A stretch of DNA of 64,000 nucleotides, taken from assembly GCA_019096065.1 (NCBI GenBank), contig JAGUCH010000007.1, positions 766,501-830,500 on the forward strand, given 5' to 3'. This DNA is from Paracyclopina nana. Its lineage: Eukaryota; Arthropoda; Copepoda; Cyclopoida; Cyclopettidae. Below the pieces are notes generated by a model that worked only from the letters and a program-made list of their open reading frames with translations, did no database searches and was not told the origin of the DNA. Positions 1 through 11,408 of the stretch are shown piece by piece (within the stretch, counting starts at the first letter, position 1; every line of letters begins with the position of its first letter). The position numbers were made by a program, and so were the translations under genes.

Positions 1-1
1 C

Positions 2-2064
2 CGGCTTTATGGTCGTCCGGAGGAGTACCACAAGAAAAGGCAGCAATACGAGCATGCCCACAGGTCTTGCTCTTTGTCACCACCCCGAAGGCCACCATCA
101 CCACCTCCACCATCTCACCATCATGATCATGAAGAGATTTTCTACTACCGGAGATCGAAACGGAGGTAAGCAGCCTTTGAAAATTCAGCCTTATAAGCTC
201 AGCATTTAAAAACTGCTTCATTGATAGCTATGAAGAGGAGTATGATTACTACAGAGGACCAGGGCCAAGAAAACCCATTCACGAGAGGCTGTCTTGGAGG
301 CCACGGCCTCGAAATCCGGACTACTCTGGCGACGAAGCTGAGGAGAGGTCATCAAGGCCAGAAAGGCCAAGATCGTCCAGGTCATCAAGGCCAGACAGGC
401 CAAGATCGTCCAGGTCATCAAGGTCCAAGAAGAAGAACTTTGAAAACTTCAAAGTGACCATAAAGAATATGTCTGATGGCACCCCAAGCCTTTCTGGTGT
501 TGATGAGGATACCGCTTCGAATGACAGCAGTGAGGATAGCGAGAGCTCCAGATCAGTGAGCTCCAGAGCCTCTTCACCTCCCAAGGAGCGTAAAAGAGCC
601 CGACGAACTTCTAGTAAAACTGCAGCAGCTCGAAGGAGAAGGCCTTCCTCGCCAAGATCAAGATCCAGAAGACCACCTTCGCCTCCTCCACCAAGGCCGC
701 GTCAGCAGCCCCAGTCTCCTCCTCATCGGAGGCCTCAGCAGCAGCCTCCATTGAAGCGCAAAAGGAGGAAGAAGAACAAGGGGAGGAAGGCAAGGCTGAG
801 GAAAATGAACATGCTTGGCAATAGGGAGGCCATGAACAGAGAAAACGAGCAGATGATCAAACGGCTTGAGAGAAGGAAAGGCCACCAGCAGCACACTAGT
901 GAAACTGAGAAGAATCAGAATCTGGCCAAGCTGGCGGGAATCTCCATTCCCAAGGGATCAGCGACTGAATCTAGCCGGAGGAGAAGGGATCGAGAAAGGA
1001 GTACAAGAGATCGGGTGAAAGTTGGTGGCATGGAGAGTTCCTCCAAAGACGGAAAAAGAGGGAGAATCATGCTCTCCAGATCCAGATCGAGAAGCCCTCG
1101 CAGGAAAAGGAGTCGAAGCAGCAACAAATTGGAGGCTGACCATGGCAAGAAAAGCAAGCAGGTGCCCAAAAGTCCTGACAGGTGGAGGCATGACAAGTTC
1201 AGTGAGAGCCTGCAAAGTCCCAAGGGAAAAAGTGATGAGAGTGCCTTTGGCTCTCACTGGAGTCAAATCAGAAGTGAGCGTTCCAAAGAAAGGCAGCTGA
1301 GGAGATCACCACGCTCTTCCAGCTCCAGGTCAAGATCACGCTCAAGGAGGAAACGTGGGCGCCGCAGCTCTTCTCGTTCAAGCAGCCGATCCAGATCGTA
1401 CTCATCGAGTGAATCCTCAAGATCAGTTTCAAGTGCATCTAGTGAGGAAGTCAGGAGAGAAAGGCGAAGACACAAAGCTGCCAGAGAGGCTGCTGAGGCT
1501 CAGCAAAAGGCTGCCACAGCTGCTGAAGCTGCACCAGCAGCTCCCACAACTTCTCACGATGCGGAGCGAGAAGAAGGTGTCAGCATGGAGTTGTCTGGCA
1601 AACTATTGGAAGACACCAATACAGTCAACGGTGTTGTAGTACGATATAGTGAGCCTCCAGAGGCGAGGAAGCCAAGGACCAAGTGGAGGCTGTATGTCTT
1701 CAAGGGCAATGAGGAGTTGCCCATTCTGTACGTGCATCGTCAGAGCTCGTATTTGCTTGGCAGGGACCGAAAAGTGGCTGACATCCCTCTGGATCATCCC
1801 TCATGCTCGAAACAGCATGCTGTGCTCCAGTACAGACTCATTTCGTACAAGAGAGCCGATGGCAGCCAAGGGCGAAAGGTGACACCCTATGTTGTGGACA
1901 TGAACTCTGCCAATGGCACCTTCATCAATAACCAGAGGATCGAGGCCCAAAAGTATGTTGAGCTCGTGGAGAAGGATGTGCTCAAGTTTGGCTTCAGCTC
2001 AAGAGAGTATGTCATGTTGCACGATCAGAGCAAAGAGGACGGAGACGATCCTGGAGTTGATTGA
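2..2064 (+). CDS. SNIP1: SNIP1-like FHA-domain nuclear protein (5' partial)
   Basis: This is the Smad nuclear-interacting protein 1 / Pml1 family, a spliceosome- and miRNA-associated nuclear protein. Two exons are visible, 2-165 and 228-2064 (donor GTAAG at 166, acceptor TAG ending at 227). They give 666 codons with no start, because the gene enters from the left edge. The N-terminal half is low complexity and rich in RS, RPRSS and basic runs, as in SR-like nuclear proteins. The C-terminus (about 1700-2030) is an FHA domain with the family's hallmarks: LGRDRKVADIPLDHPSCSKQH, then SANGTFINNQRIE and VLKFGFSSREYVMLH, which closely match metazoan SNIP1. The FHA Gly-Arg, Ser and NGT phosphopeptide-contact residues are present. 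It ends 64 bp from the stop of the converging minus-strand gene. The family assignment is firm. How far the protein extends upstream is unknown. Confidence 0.93.
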
Positions 2065-2128
2065 TTAATATTCAATTTGTGTGTGAGTAGTAGCATTACA
2101 AATATAATAATGATATTTTCAACTTTTT

Positions 2129-3595
2129 CTAAGGTAATTTTCGGTTGACAAAAAATGGCTTGATCATTTGTGCAGACCTTCTCCTTCGATTCATGTTCAC
2201 ATTGTTATTGTTGTTGTTATTGTTGTTGTTATTATTGTTGTTGTTGTTATTGTTGTTGTTGATGTTGTTGTTGATGTCAATCACGATGTTGAGCACAACC
2301 AGCATGAAATTGAGCAGGCTGAAAATGGAAAAGCCACCACCTCCTCCGTAATCTCTTCTATCTCTGAGGCTTCTTCCATTTCCTGTGCTTCTTGGAGGAT
2401 TGACCAAAGTTTCAGCTACTCCAAATGTTGGTATGATGTTGGACTGATCACTGATCATCTCAACTTCTTGGATTTGTGTCATTGTGTCGCTCAATAGGTT
2501 TTCCAGCATTTCAGCCAACTCAGGATTCAAGCTGGTTAGTAACTCATCAATGGCTCTCTTCAACCTGGATCTTTGCATTTGGTTCAAGTAAGATTTGCTG
2601 AGCTGTGCCAAGAGGCTCAACTTGTCTTTTTTGTTCATGTTCCAAGTTGTGAAGCCTCCTTCTTTGTACACCTTTTCCAGCATTGTCAATGGCTCAGAAG
2701 TTGTGCTTGGGATTGCAGTTGTAGTTGTAGAAAATCTGCTGTAAAACTTCAAAAGGTTTTCATGCTTCCACCTACTTAAAGCAGATATCGGTTCTTCTGT
2801 TGTAAAGGTTGCATTTTCAGTCGTGGATTCTGTCATCATTTCAGTTGATGTGCTTGTAGAAACTTCTGTAGTCATTTGTGATGTTTTTGTCTGGTTATTT
2901 CCAAAAACAGGCAAATCTGTGATCATGTTTGAGCCTTGGTCTTTTGCAGCCTTGGTACTTTGGTAGCTTTTGAAGCCTAAACCAGAAGCAATATTGCTTG
3001 CAAAATCCTCAATCATCCTGAATATTCTTCTGCCATTCATGTTTTCATTCAAATTATTGTTGTTATTATTATTGTTGTTGTTATTGTTACTGAAAGAAAA
3101 ATGAATATTTTTAATAAGTTTAATAAGTTGTGTGCATTGCAAAAGCAGCCAATAGGTGGCGCTTCGTTCGCAAACTTACTTGTTATTGTTGTTGTTGTTA
3201 TTGTTATTGATGTTTTGCTGAATAAGCAGCACACTGTTGACCAGAAGCATGAGGAAACTCAAAAAGCCAAAAATGGGAAATGCTCTCTTGTGCCTTGACA
3301 GGGCATGCTTAGTGTCCGTGATATCCAATTTTTCTGCAGGATTAACCAGTTTGGGCACATCCAGGCTTCTGCCCATGTTGTTGTTGTTATTGTTATTGTT
3401 GTTGTTGTTATTGATAACCACATTTGAGACCATTAACAAGACACTATTGAGCAAAATGAGTATGAGTGTCAAATAGCCGATCACTGCAAATCTTTTATGC
3501 CTTATTAAAGCTGAATTATCTTGCTTTGTGCTGATTTGCTCCATTTTTACTTGGGCAATGCAAAGAAGGAATATTACAGCTAGTTTCTTCAGCAT
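2129..3595 (-). CDS. Poly-asparagine secreted/membrane protein with repeated RxKR-hydrophobic-polyN modules
   Basis: There are two minus-strand exons, 3595-3180 and 3089-2129, with a 90-bp GT-AG intron, encoding 458 aa. The protein starts with a clear signal peptide (MLKKLAVIFLLCIAQV). The same module occurs three times: a basic site (RHKR, RHKR, RDRR), about 20 hydrophobic residues (for example YLTLILILLNSVLLMV), then I/V-N and a run of asparagines. The intron lies inside the second N-run. A Ser/Thr-rich middle (about residues 180-260) separates modules 2 and 3. The C-terminus ends NMNRRRRSAQMIKPF. The N-runs are mixed AAC/AAT codons, so the trinucleotide repeat is degenerate and probably maintained at protein level. 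I do not recognise a named family. Basic sites before each hydrophobic segment would allow furin-like cleavage. It diverges from the sulfotransferase gene at 3871 with 275 bp between them. Confidence 0.75.
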
Positions 3596-3870
3596 TGAAC
3601 ATTAAAAGGTCTACTGTTGCACTGGAGGTGATATAAAGCATATTAACAGTACACCATAGCATAGCGAAAATAGCGGGAATTTACTACAGAAAAACGGTTT
3701 TTCTTCTACTTCACTGTAAACAAAATAGATTTCTTCACTTTTTCAGCCAATTTTGAAAAATATCAGTTTTTTCCAAAAAAAATCCCATAGCACAGCTGTT
3801 TTTATGCAGTGAGCTTCAAATGATTCTATGATTTCCACCTTAGATAAACTGTAGCTACACAGTAGCAAAT

Positions 3871-5255
3871 ATGGTAAACTATCATGCAGGTCTCATTTTG
3901 AATAGCAACACTTTCATCAATATCGTGACTTTTGCAGTCTCCACTGCCATTCTCCTCAATTGCTACATTTTCATATTTGTCAGCCATTCCAGGCCAATTT
4001 GGGTCTCTTCTCACCATGACATTCCACTGGGATTGGTATATAACCTGAGCCTTGATTTCAAAATGGAGGATTTCCTCAACCAAACTGCCAAATTATCAAG
4101 GCTTAGAGTCAAAAATTACAGCCCTTATGCACTCAAGTTTCCACCATTTTGCAACATCAAAAGCGTCCATGTAAGTGACATTTTCCTTACTTTAATATTT
4201 AAAAAAAATGTTAGGTTTCTCTTGAATGCTTTATTTTTTCCAGAGGATTTTGCCTACGTCCAAGTACAAGAGCACCAAATCCAGAGTGACGTTTTACTCA
4301 GTTGTACCCAAAACTGGGTCAAGCACTCTGACCTTTCTGCTGACAAGCCTGTCTGGTTCAAAGTATTCAAGACCACCAAATGTTCATTTTTTGATGGACG
4401 GAAAAAGGAGGCTTCCCATGATGGAAGATAAGTGAAAAAAATTTTCATGTCTGAAAAAAAAAAATTTGATTTAATTCTTATAAGTGCTACAATATCTATT
4501 GGAAACTCCATGTTGGAGGATGTGCAGAAAATGGCCAAATTGTACCAGGAAAGCTATGCAAAGGACACTTTCATCATCAATGTTGAGCATAGGTGCTTTT
4601 TTGATGCCTCCATTTTCAATGTGCCCAAAGATTTGATGCCCAATTGGATTGGCACAGTTCGAGACCCAATTGAAAGATATGCCTCAAATTATTACTACAG
4701 ATCAAAGCCATTTGCCTTCAAGCCAGCAATTTTACACCTAGTACTAATTTCCAACTTATTGCATTAAAAGCAAGAATGCTTCAACGTTTTTCTGCTTAGA
4801 ATTATTCCAGTTTTGATGAATGTTCATTGGCAATGCATCCAGATTGTTATTACAAGGATGGAGTTCAAGATCGATTTCAGTACACATTTTTCTGTGGCAA
4901 TGCACCAGAGTGTTTCTACTACAATCATAGGCCATCTTTGCAGCTGGCCAAATTCAATGTGGAAGACAATTATGCAGTTGTGGGAGTGCTAGAAGAGCTG
5001 TCACTTTCATTAAAGATTTTCGAGCACAATTTGCCTCAATTCTTTGCAAATGTCACACACATGTATGCTTTGGAAGCCAGCAAGAAAAATCAAAGTGATC
5101 TTTATGTCAACAGGAATTTGATGAATCAGCAAAAAGTCTCTAGCAAAGTGAGGCAACATTTACTCAAAAGTCCAGTGTTTCAGTTAGAATATGAATTTTA
5201 TGATTTTGTGGTGCAAAAGCTGCACATGCAAGCCATGCACCTGAAATTGATCTGA
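3871..5255 (+). CDS. Uronyl/heparan 2-O-sulfotransferase-like protein, copy 1
   Basis: Golgi type II sulfotransferase of the HS2ST/UST/pipe family, which transfers sulfate from PAPS to uronic acid residues of glycosaminoglycans. There are four exons, 3871-4170, 4244-4431, 4485-4740 and 4800-5255, with introns of 73, 53 and 59 bp, giving exactly 400 codons (399 aa). An N-terminal hydrophobic anchor (about residues 14-38) precedes a stem. The 5'-phosphosulfate loop reads VPKTGSSTLTFLL and the 3'-phosphate region IGTVRDPIERYASNYYY. The segment FQYTFFCGNAPEC matches the cysteine-containing FCG motif of uronyl sulfotransferases, and AKFNVEDNYAVVGVLE is the usual family tail. It is a tandem paralogue of the next gene, whose start codon lies only 58 bp after this stop. 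Substrate preference cannot be read from the sequence. Confidence 0.82.
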
Positions 5256-5256
5256 T

Positions 5257-5274
5257 ACACACACACACACACAC
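5257..5274. repeat. (CA)n microsatellite between the sulfotransferase genes
   Basis: A short ACAC run lies in the 58-bp gap between the two tandem sulfotransferase coding regions. No AATAAA is visible in this gap. Confidence 0.85.
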
Positions 5275-5313
5275 TTGTTATCATGCCATGATGGTCTCAT
5301 TTAAATCTGGAAA

Positions 5314-6552
5314 ATGAAGAGATTAGCTAGTAGAAAAGTGAAAAGTGTGCTTTGCCTTATTGTAAGTGTGGCTTACTTTTCAATGAGCTTTCTGTCCAAA
5401 AGAAATGTACTGGATACAGTGAATACAGATAAATACATACCAACTGAGCTTTGCTACAATGTAAGCAATTACCAGTCTGATTTCATCCTCCAAACTAGAT
5501 TATTTTCAAAATTGTCTTTTCCTCCAAATCATTCATATCATGCAATACCAACAAGATTTGATTTGATTGGCAGCCAAAAAGTGAGTGAATTCTTAGTTTT
5601 CTCCACAATACACCAGTCAAATTAATTCACTTTTCAGCTCATCAAAGCTATAAATGAAAGAAAAGTGAATAACAGTAGAGATGCCAATTTGCTCTTCTAC
5701 ACAGCTGTGCCCAAGACTGGTTCAACAGCTCTTGGCTTTTATGTGAAAACTGCTATGGCTTCAAATGACAATTTTGAAGCCATCCTTGAAAGTGAGAAAT
5801 ACATGAATATGTCAGAAGGCACCAGAATGACACATGGATTCAGTCTACCTCAACAATTGCAATTTTATGCAAAATACATGGCTACAGCACTCAAGAGGTC
5901 AAATCTGCCAGTGATTTCAATTTCTCACCATTGCTACTTTGACCTAAGGTTGCATAATGTACCAGAAAAATACTTGCCCAATTGGATTGGATCAGTGAGA
6001 GACCCCATCAACAGATATGCTTCTTGGTACTACTACAGAACTTCCAACATTTCAATTGGTGCCAAAAACAAGCCAGCTGCATTCAAGTTGGATTTTGCCA
6101 CTTTTGATGAATGTGTTCAAGCCAGGCATGAAGAGTGCTATTACCCTGACAATGTCATTGACAGATTTCAGTACTCATTTTTCTGTGGCAATGCACCAGA
6201 ATGCTTTCACTTCTCTAATAAGCAAGCTCTTCAATTGGCCAAATTCAATGTGGAGCAAGATTATGCTGTTGTGGGAGTATTGGAAATCATGGATACAACC
6301 ATGCATGTATTGGCAAAATTGCTGCCTCAATTCTTTGACTTGCCAGCAAGGACTTTTTTCCAAATCACCAATAGGATTAAAAAGCAATCAGGAGCACCTC
6401 ACACCAATAGAAACAATGACAGTCTGCCAGTGCAGCCTGAGACCAGGAGAATCCTGTATAAAAATCCTGTATTCATGCTTGAATATGAGTTCTATGAGTT
6501 TGTGAAGCAGAGGCTGTACTTTCAAGCAATAAATTTGAAATCTACAAGTTAG
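5314..6552 (+). CDS. Uronyl/heparan 2-O-sulfotransferase-like protein, copy 2
   Basis: Second member of the tandem pair. The exons are 5314-5580 and 5638-6552, with one 57-bp intron, giving 393 aa. A short cytoplasmic basic segment (MKRLASRKVKS) and an N-terminal hydrophobic anchor (about residues 12-28) fit a type II Golgi protein. The PAPS-binding loop is VPKTGSTALGFYV. The second conserved block is PNWIGSVRDPINRYASWYYY. FQYSFFCGNAPECF and LAKFNVEQDYAVVGVLE align directly with copy 1. Copy 1 has lost part of the loop after the YYYR motif that copy 2 keeps, and copy 2 lacks introns 2 and 3 of copy 1. Several Asn-X-Ser/Thr sites occur in the stem. The two genes probably arose by local duplication followed by intron gain or loss. 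The enzyme family is confident; the exact substrate is not. Confidence 0.84.
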
Positions 6553-6835
6553 CTTGCTGAAAGCCGCAGCTAGTTTGCTATGCATTTTCTCTCTCACCTT
6601 GAATCAGGGGGCAGCTCTACTATGTAGCTACACATGGAGAAAAAACATTGCTTTTCCTTTTCAGAACAACTTGTCCCTTGCCAAGTTGTAAAAAGCTTGA
6701 CACTATTCTGCAAGGACAACAACTGAAAGTCAAGTTTGCCAAAAAAGTCAGCACCATGATGGTAGTGCATGCTGAGCTATGGTGGATTTAGGCTTGAAGC
6801 AAAGGAAGTTTAACCAGTTCAAGTGCTCTGAAACA

Positions 6836-7433
6836 ATGTGGAGAAGTATAGTAGTGAGCAGTCAGCAGGAGTTTCGCAGCAAAGGCTGGAATCTAGCTGG
6901 TGCCAACTTACTAGCTTTGGCTGTGGGCCTGGCAAACAGGCACTACTTGTATGTCAGGCCAAGATTGACTCTGAGAGACTTTGGATTTGTGCTGGCTCCA
7001 ATGCTCTTTGGCGCTGCCATTGCCAGCTTGATAGCTTACCTTGCTTATGGTACAACTGTTTTGCCACAGATGGCAGCACTCGGCTGTGTTCTTGGGCTGT
7101 TGGGTAAGCGCCATCTAGTGGGCTCTACCTTCACCAACCTTTGTTTACTTTTCAGTTGGCGGAGGATCTATTTTATGGAAAGTCAGTAAGTGGCAGCCTG
7201 TGGAGGCTTTCTTGACAGGTCAATCAGGCGGGAGACCGATGGAGAGAAGCATGCAGTTTGAGCTAGTGGACAAGTTGACCCAAGTGTGCACCGACAGTGG
7301 GATTGATCCGGATAAGCTCGAGGAACTACTTGCCACTTTTGACAACATGGACCAAGTTCCTGATGCTCCAGACAGCGAATTTGTCAATGCCATTTTAGAG
7401 TTTTTTAGTACCCACATGAAGATGCAAGAATAA
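6836..7433 (+). CDS. Small two/three-pass membrane protein, unknown function
   Basis: Two exons, 6836-7103 and 7156-7433 with a 52-bp intron, encode 181 aa starting MWRSIVVSSQQEFRSKG. An in-frame ATG at 6779 would add 19 residues; I prefer 6836 because the added peptide is polar and unremarkable. The first half has hydrophobic helices (about residues 20-35, 45-66 and 70-90), the last running across the splice junction into a glycine-rich VGGGSILWK. The second half is soluble and acidic, with a helical region (about 125-181) containing DSGIDPDKLEELLATFDNMD. I do not recognise the family. The topology suggests an organelle or ER membrane protein with a C-terminal soluble helical domain. It lies between the sulfotransferases and SMARCD on the same strand, without an obvious functional link. 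Confidence 0.7.
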
Positions 7434-7857
7434 ACTCTATCTTTTCTACGCAAGTCGATGTTTGGCTTCGAAAATTCCCGCTCTTTGAGTGGATTTCATT
7501 ATATGGCCGCGGCTTTTTAGAGCGTCGGAACGCTAACTCAAAAAGGATGTAAACAAAAACTCTCTTTTTCCGAGCTGTAAAAACTCGTCAAATTTAGCGT
7601 TGGGCAGCTATATTTTAGGCAAATAAAGTAACTGAAAATCAATGTTTTCACTTTTTTCATTCATTTTTAAAATCACAAGTGTATATATTTATTTCAATTT
7701 TATACAATTATTTTTCAGAACTACGCATGAATAGGAAAATAATTTGATATTTTCAAGGCAAATAAGGTATTTATTTTGGCTAGTCCTTTTTTTCGATCAA
7801 CGTCAACAGTTGCGATTTCGGCAGTTCGGCTTCAGATTTCTGAAATCTGAAGTGAAA
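7434..7857. other. Intergenic, SMARCD upstream region
   Basis: AT-rich 424-bp gap holding a short GC-rich patch around 7505-7535. No TATA box or other element can be assigned. The SMARCD 5' UTR probably begins within the last 100 bp. Confidence 0.5.
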
Positions 7858-9503
7858 ATGTCGGCTTCTCTTGGACCTCCAAGGCCTCCTTATCCGGGAC
7901 CTCCGGGTCCACCCGGGGCTCCCATGGGCCAAAGGCCACCCGGTTATGGGTCACCTGTCATGATGGGCGGTCCAAGGCCCTCAGTGCCAGGCCAAATGGT
8001 GAATTTGCCTCACAGGCAGAATCCGAGCGGTCCAATGATGGCTCCGCCGCCTTTTGCCAAAAGGCCAATGCACCCTGGCGGCCCAGGAATGCCCGTGAGT
8101 GCCGGCCCTCCCATGCAGCCCGGGGGCGGAATCTCGAAGAGCTCGAAAAAGAAGAAGAAACTGGCCGACAAGATTTTGCCCCAAAAAGTGCGAGAATTGG
8201 TGCCGGAATCTCAGGCTTACATGGATCTTCTTGCTTTCGAGCGAAAACTCGACTCTACCATTATGCGAAAACGCCTCGACATTCAGGTTTGTTTACATTT
8301 GTCAAAAGTCGCGAAATCGAAATGGCGCAATTTTACCCCCGATTGATTTGACGGCTTTTTTATTCATTGTTTATTTATATACTAGGAGGCTTTGAAGAGA
8401 CCCATGAAGCAGAAACGAAAATTGAGGATTTTCATCAGTAACACGACGTTCCCTGCGAAAGAAACAACAGCCGCTGATGGAACCACAACCGAGGAACCTT
8501 CAACGACTGGCTGGGAGCTTCGTGTCGAAGGTCGGCTTCTGGACGAGGACAAGAAAGCAGACCCCACCAAATCCAAGCGCAAGTTTAGCTCGTTCTTCAA
8601 GTCCTTGGTGATCGAATTGGACAAGGATTTGTACGGACCCGACAACCATTTAGTGGAGTGGCGACGAATCGCCACCACCCAAGAAACGGACGGATTCCAG
8701 GTGAAGCGGCCCGGAGACAAGAATGTCAGGTGCACTATCCTGCTCCTTTTGGACTACCAACCTCTGCAGTTCAAGCTGGATCAAAGATTGGCTCGGTTGT
8801 TGGGTGTGCACACTCAAACGAGGCCTGTCATCATTTCTGCTCTGTGGCAGTACATCAAGACGCATAAATTGCAAGATTCCACCGAGAGGGAGTACGTGAA
8901 TTGCGATCCTTTCTTGAGGCAAATCTTCCAGACGGATCGCATGAAGTTTGCTGAAATTCCCCAACGACTCAACCCGTTGCTGCATCCTCCAGATCCGATT
9001 GTGATCAACCATCTGATCACCGTGGAAGGCCAAGCTCCAGATCAAAAGAAGACCGCTTGCTATGACATTGATGTTGAGGTGGACGACACCTTGAAAGTGC
9101 AAATGAACAGCTTTTTGCTCTCGACAAATTCTCAGAATGAGATCCAGAACTTGGACAACAAAATCCACGAGACAGTTGAGACGATCAACAACATGAAGAC
9201 CCAACGCGAATTCTATTTGAGTTTCTCCAAAGACCCGCAACTTTTCATCAACAAGTGGCTCATTTCTCAATCAAGAGGTAGACAGCTATTTTTTCCCTTA
9301 GTCTTTTCGAGTTAATAATTTATGCATCCTACTTTTCAGACTTGAAAATGATGACTGACGTGGCTGGAAATCCAGAGGAGGAAAGGAGAACTGACTTCTA
9401 CTATCAACCGTGGGCACAAGAAGCGGTCTGTAGGTACTTTTACCAGAAAATTCAGCAAAAGCGTGCTGAACTTGATTCCTCGTTGGGCATCAAGAGCTCT
9501 TAA
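7858..9503 (+). CDS. SMARCD1: SMARCD/BAF60 SWI/SNF chromatin-remodelling subunit
   Basis: Accessory subunit of SWI/SNF (BAF/PBAF) complexes that links the remodeller to transcription factors. Exons are 7858-8286, 8386-9277 and 9340-9503, giving 494 aa, the usual length for the family. The start ATG at 7858 opens a Pro/Gly/Met-rich N-terminus ([20 protein letters not shown]). Basic [17 protein letters not shown] and [18 protein letters not shown] follow, both typical BAF60 sequence. The SWIB domain lies at about 8745-8985 ([36 protein letters not shown]). The C-terminal helical part ends [20 protein letters not shown]. Upstream in-frame codons exist but the composition changes at this ATG. The family is certain; the gene symbol names the closest vertebrate paralogue group. 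Confidence 0.95.
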
Positions 9504-9546
9504 AAATATTTGTATTATTTCATCTGTATTTACTCTGAACAAATCC

Positions 9547-9552
9547 ATTAAA
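9547..9552 (+). terminator. Probable poly(A) signal ATTAAA of SMARCD
   Basis: The common variant hexamer ATTAAA lies 44 bp after the SMARCD stop codon. Confidence 0.45.
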
Positions 9553-9758
9553 TCTTGTGTAAATGCTTCAAACGGTTTTTTTGCAAAGCCTTCTTTTTCA
9601 AGAGGCAAACATTGCCTTTTTTAAGGTTTTTGCTTATTGAGGCATATAAAAGAGTGTGAGTTTGTTCACAAATGGGGGTCTATAATTTAATCTTTGGTTA
9701 GCAGACTTAAGGTATTAAAGGGAAGATGGCAAATATGGACTCGATAAATGTATTTTCT

Positions 9759-10806
9759 TTATTTGAAATAAGTTCTCCTCAATTCAGGAGAGGCAGAAAT
9801 AAAAGCAATGCTATTCAGAGCATATGCGAACACGTACAAGCAATTTGCAGAAGCTGGGGAGAAAACGTTGTTGTTGTCAATTTGTACCATTACTATCATG
9901 CCTGTGGCAGTTAGAGTCGACACCAAACAGGAAATTGCTTGACCGGTTATGTTGATCACATTTCCTTTGTGTCTCCTCCTCAGCTCTTCTTGGGAGACTG
10001 TCGCGCTCATTGACTTGTTGTGCTTTTGCAAGTACTTAAACATGTAGGCATAAACGATCAGTTCCCCTATAACCATCACTTGGGCAAATGAGAATGTTAA
10101 TTTTAGCATGATCTTCCCAAAGATCATATTTTCCTGAGATACTCCCTGATACCGCATAATGACTTCTTCCATGGTGCTGGTGTGCCCTTTGCAGAATTGC
10201 TGAAACAAGCTGGATGGCGAGTTCTCCTTTCCAATCCAATTTGCAGCAACCATGATTGCCATGAGCGACAATTCCAAAACAATCAATATTGTGACTGTGG
10301 CCTTGGTACGCAAGTACTTTGAATAGTGGGAATTGCGAAAGTAAATTGCTGCCATTCGAAAAAGTGCCATCACAAATGCTCCAGAGGCAACGCATGCATT
10401 GTGGAGTGTGACAAGTAGCCAGAAGAATGTGCAACCAATGTACCCAAAATAATCATTAATTGGTGTTGCAGCTACAATTGAGCCAACGATACCAATGTTG
10501 AAGATAGTCGAAAGGATCAGCTGCACAATCTACATGATTGTTGAGTTTCATAGTCAGGCATATTTAGCATTAATGTGGTTGCTTTAAAATTACCTGATCA
10601 ATTAGCGTCATTGAGTTGATGGGGCGACCTTTTGGTGCATAGTTCAGCACAAAGTTTATGATAAGACATTTGCAGATGCTGTTAATGATTCCACTCAGGA
10701 GCATCCCAAGCACTAGGAGGGTTGACTCCAAAAGCTCCCATTTCAAAAGAGTCAAACTTTCATCATTGATGAAAATTAGCTCGATCATGTGCTTTTCCTC
10801 ACCCAT
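9759..10806 (-). CDS. Seven-transmembrane receptor-like protein (divergent class A GPCR)
   Basis: Two minus-strand exons, 10806-10594 and 10529-9759 with a 64-bp intron, encode 327 aa. Seven hydrophobic helices can be placed: LLVLGMLLSGIINSI, IVQLILSTIFNIGIV, CTFFWLLVTLHNACVASGAF, ATVTILIVLELSLMAI, IMLKLTFSFAQVMVIGELIV, GQAISCLVSTLTATGMIVMV and CLYVFAYALNSIAFISAS. A Cys at the start of TM3 and one in extracellular loop 2 (QQFCKGH) could form the usual disulfide. The DRY position reads FRM and the NPxxY region reads NSIAF, so the receptor is divergent. It resembles arthropod orphan or chemosensory-type rhodopsin-like receptors, but I cannot name a ligand. Related degraded fragments occur in the repeat region 13.6-18.6 kb. 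Confidence 0.72.
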
Positions 10807-11118
10807 TGATACCGTTAATGGGAATGATGCTCTCCATACAAAAAATTCTCTCTCCTTGCATTAGAGTGAGTATCTTCTACGTTGTTAGTGATTAAAGCAT
10901 AATTAATTAAGGAGGAAAGAGGGTATAAGGCTGTAGGTTTTAACTGCTTGGGTATAATGAAAATGTACCCAACTACGCAAAAAAAAATTTCCGACGTTAA
11001 GATTGGGGCGAGAATCACGCATGAATTTCTTGACTGTATCTTAATTTTTACTCTCTCTTATGTGCCAATAAAGTTGCTGAAAAGTAAGCCCAGCCGGTAA
11101 GAATCATTCTTTTATGAT
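10807..11118. other. Intergenic, receptor upstream region
   Basis: AT-rich sequence upstream of the 7-TM gene. The only recognised element is a 16-bp motif at 10967-10982 that recurs inverted near 12692-12707. Confidence 0.4.
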
Positions 11119-11272
11119 TCAATGTTTCTCGTATGATAAACACACAGTAAAAGTAGTTAAAAGACCGAGATGCAGTGAGTGCGCCATTTCTGGGTGCAAG
11201 CCTTTGTTGTTACAGTAGGCATAGAATAGAGCTAGATTACGCGAGATAAATTTGTTGTGAACAGCTTGTCCA

Positions 11273-11322
11273 GCACCCGCACCCGCACCTGCGCCCGCAC
11301 CCGCACCCGCTCCTGCTCCCAC
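11273..11322. repeat. CCGCAC hexamer microsatellite
   Basis: Imperfect tandem CCGCAC / CCTGCGC units, strongly G+C-rich against an AT-rich background. It translates to alternating Gly-Ala on the minus strand but lies in no supported gene. Confidence 0.85.
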
Positions 11323-11408
11323 TCCCGCTCAATAACTTTTATAATTGTTTCTTTCATCACGTATATATTCTGAGTTTGTATAAACTATAGTTTGGTATGT
11401 GTATGATC

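Noticed and set aside
11119..11322. Gly-Ala repeat ORF on the minus strand
   Set aside because: It is the translation of the CCGCAC microsatellite with ordinary flanking sequence.
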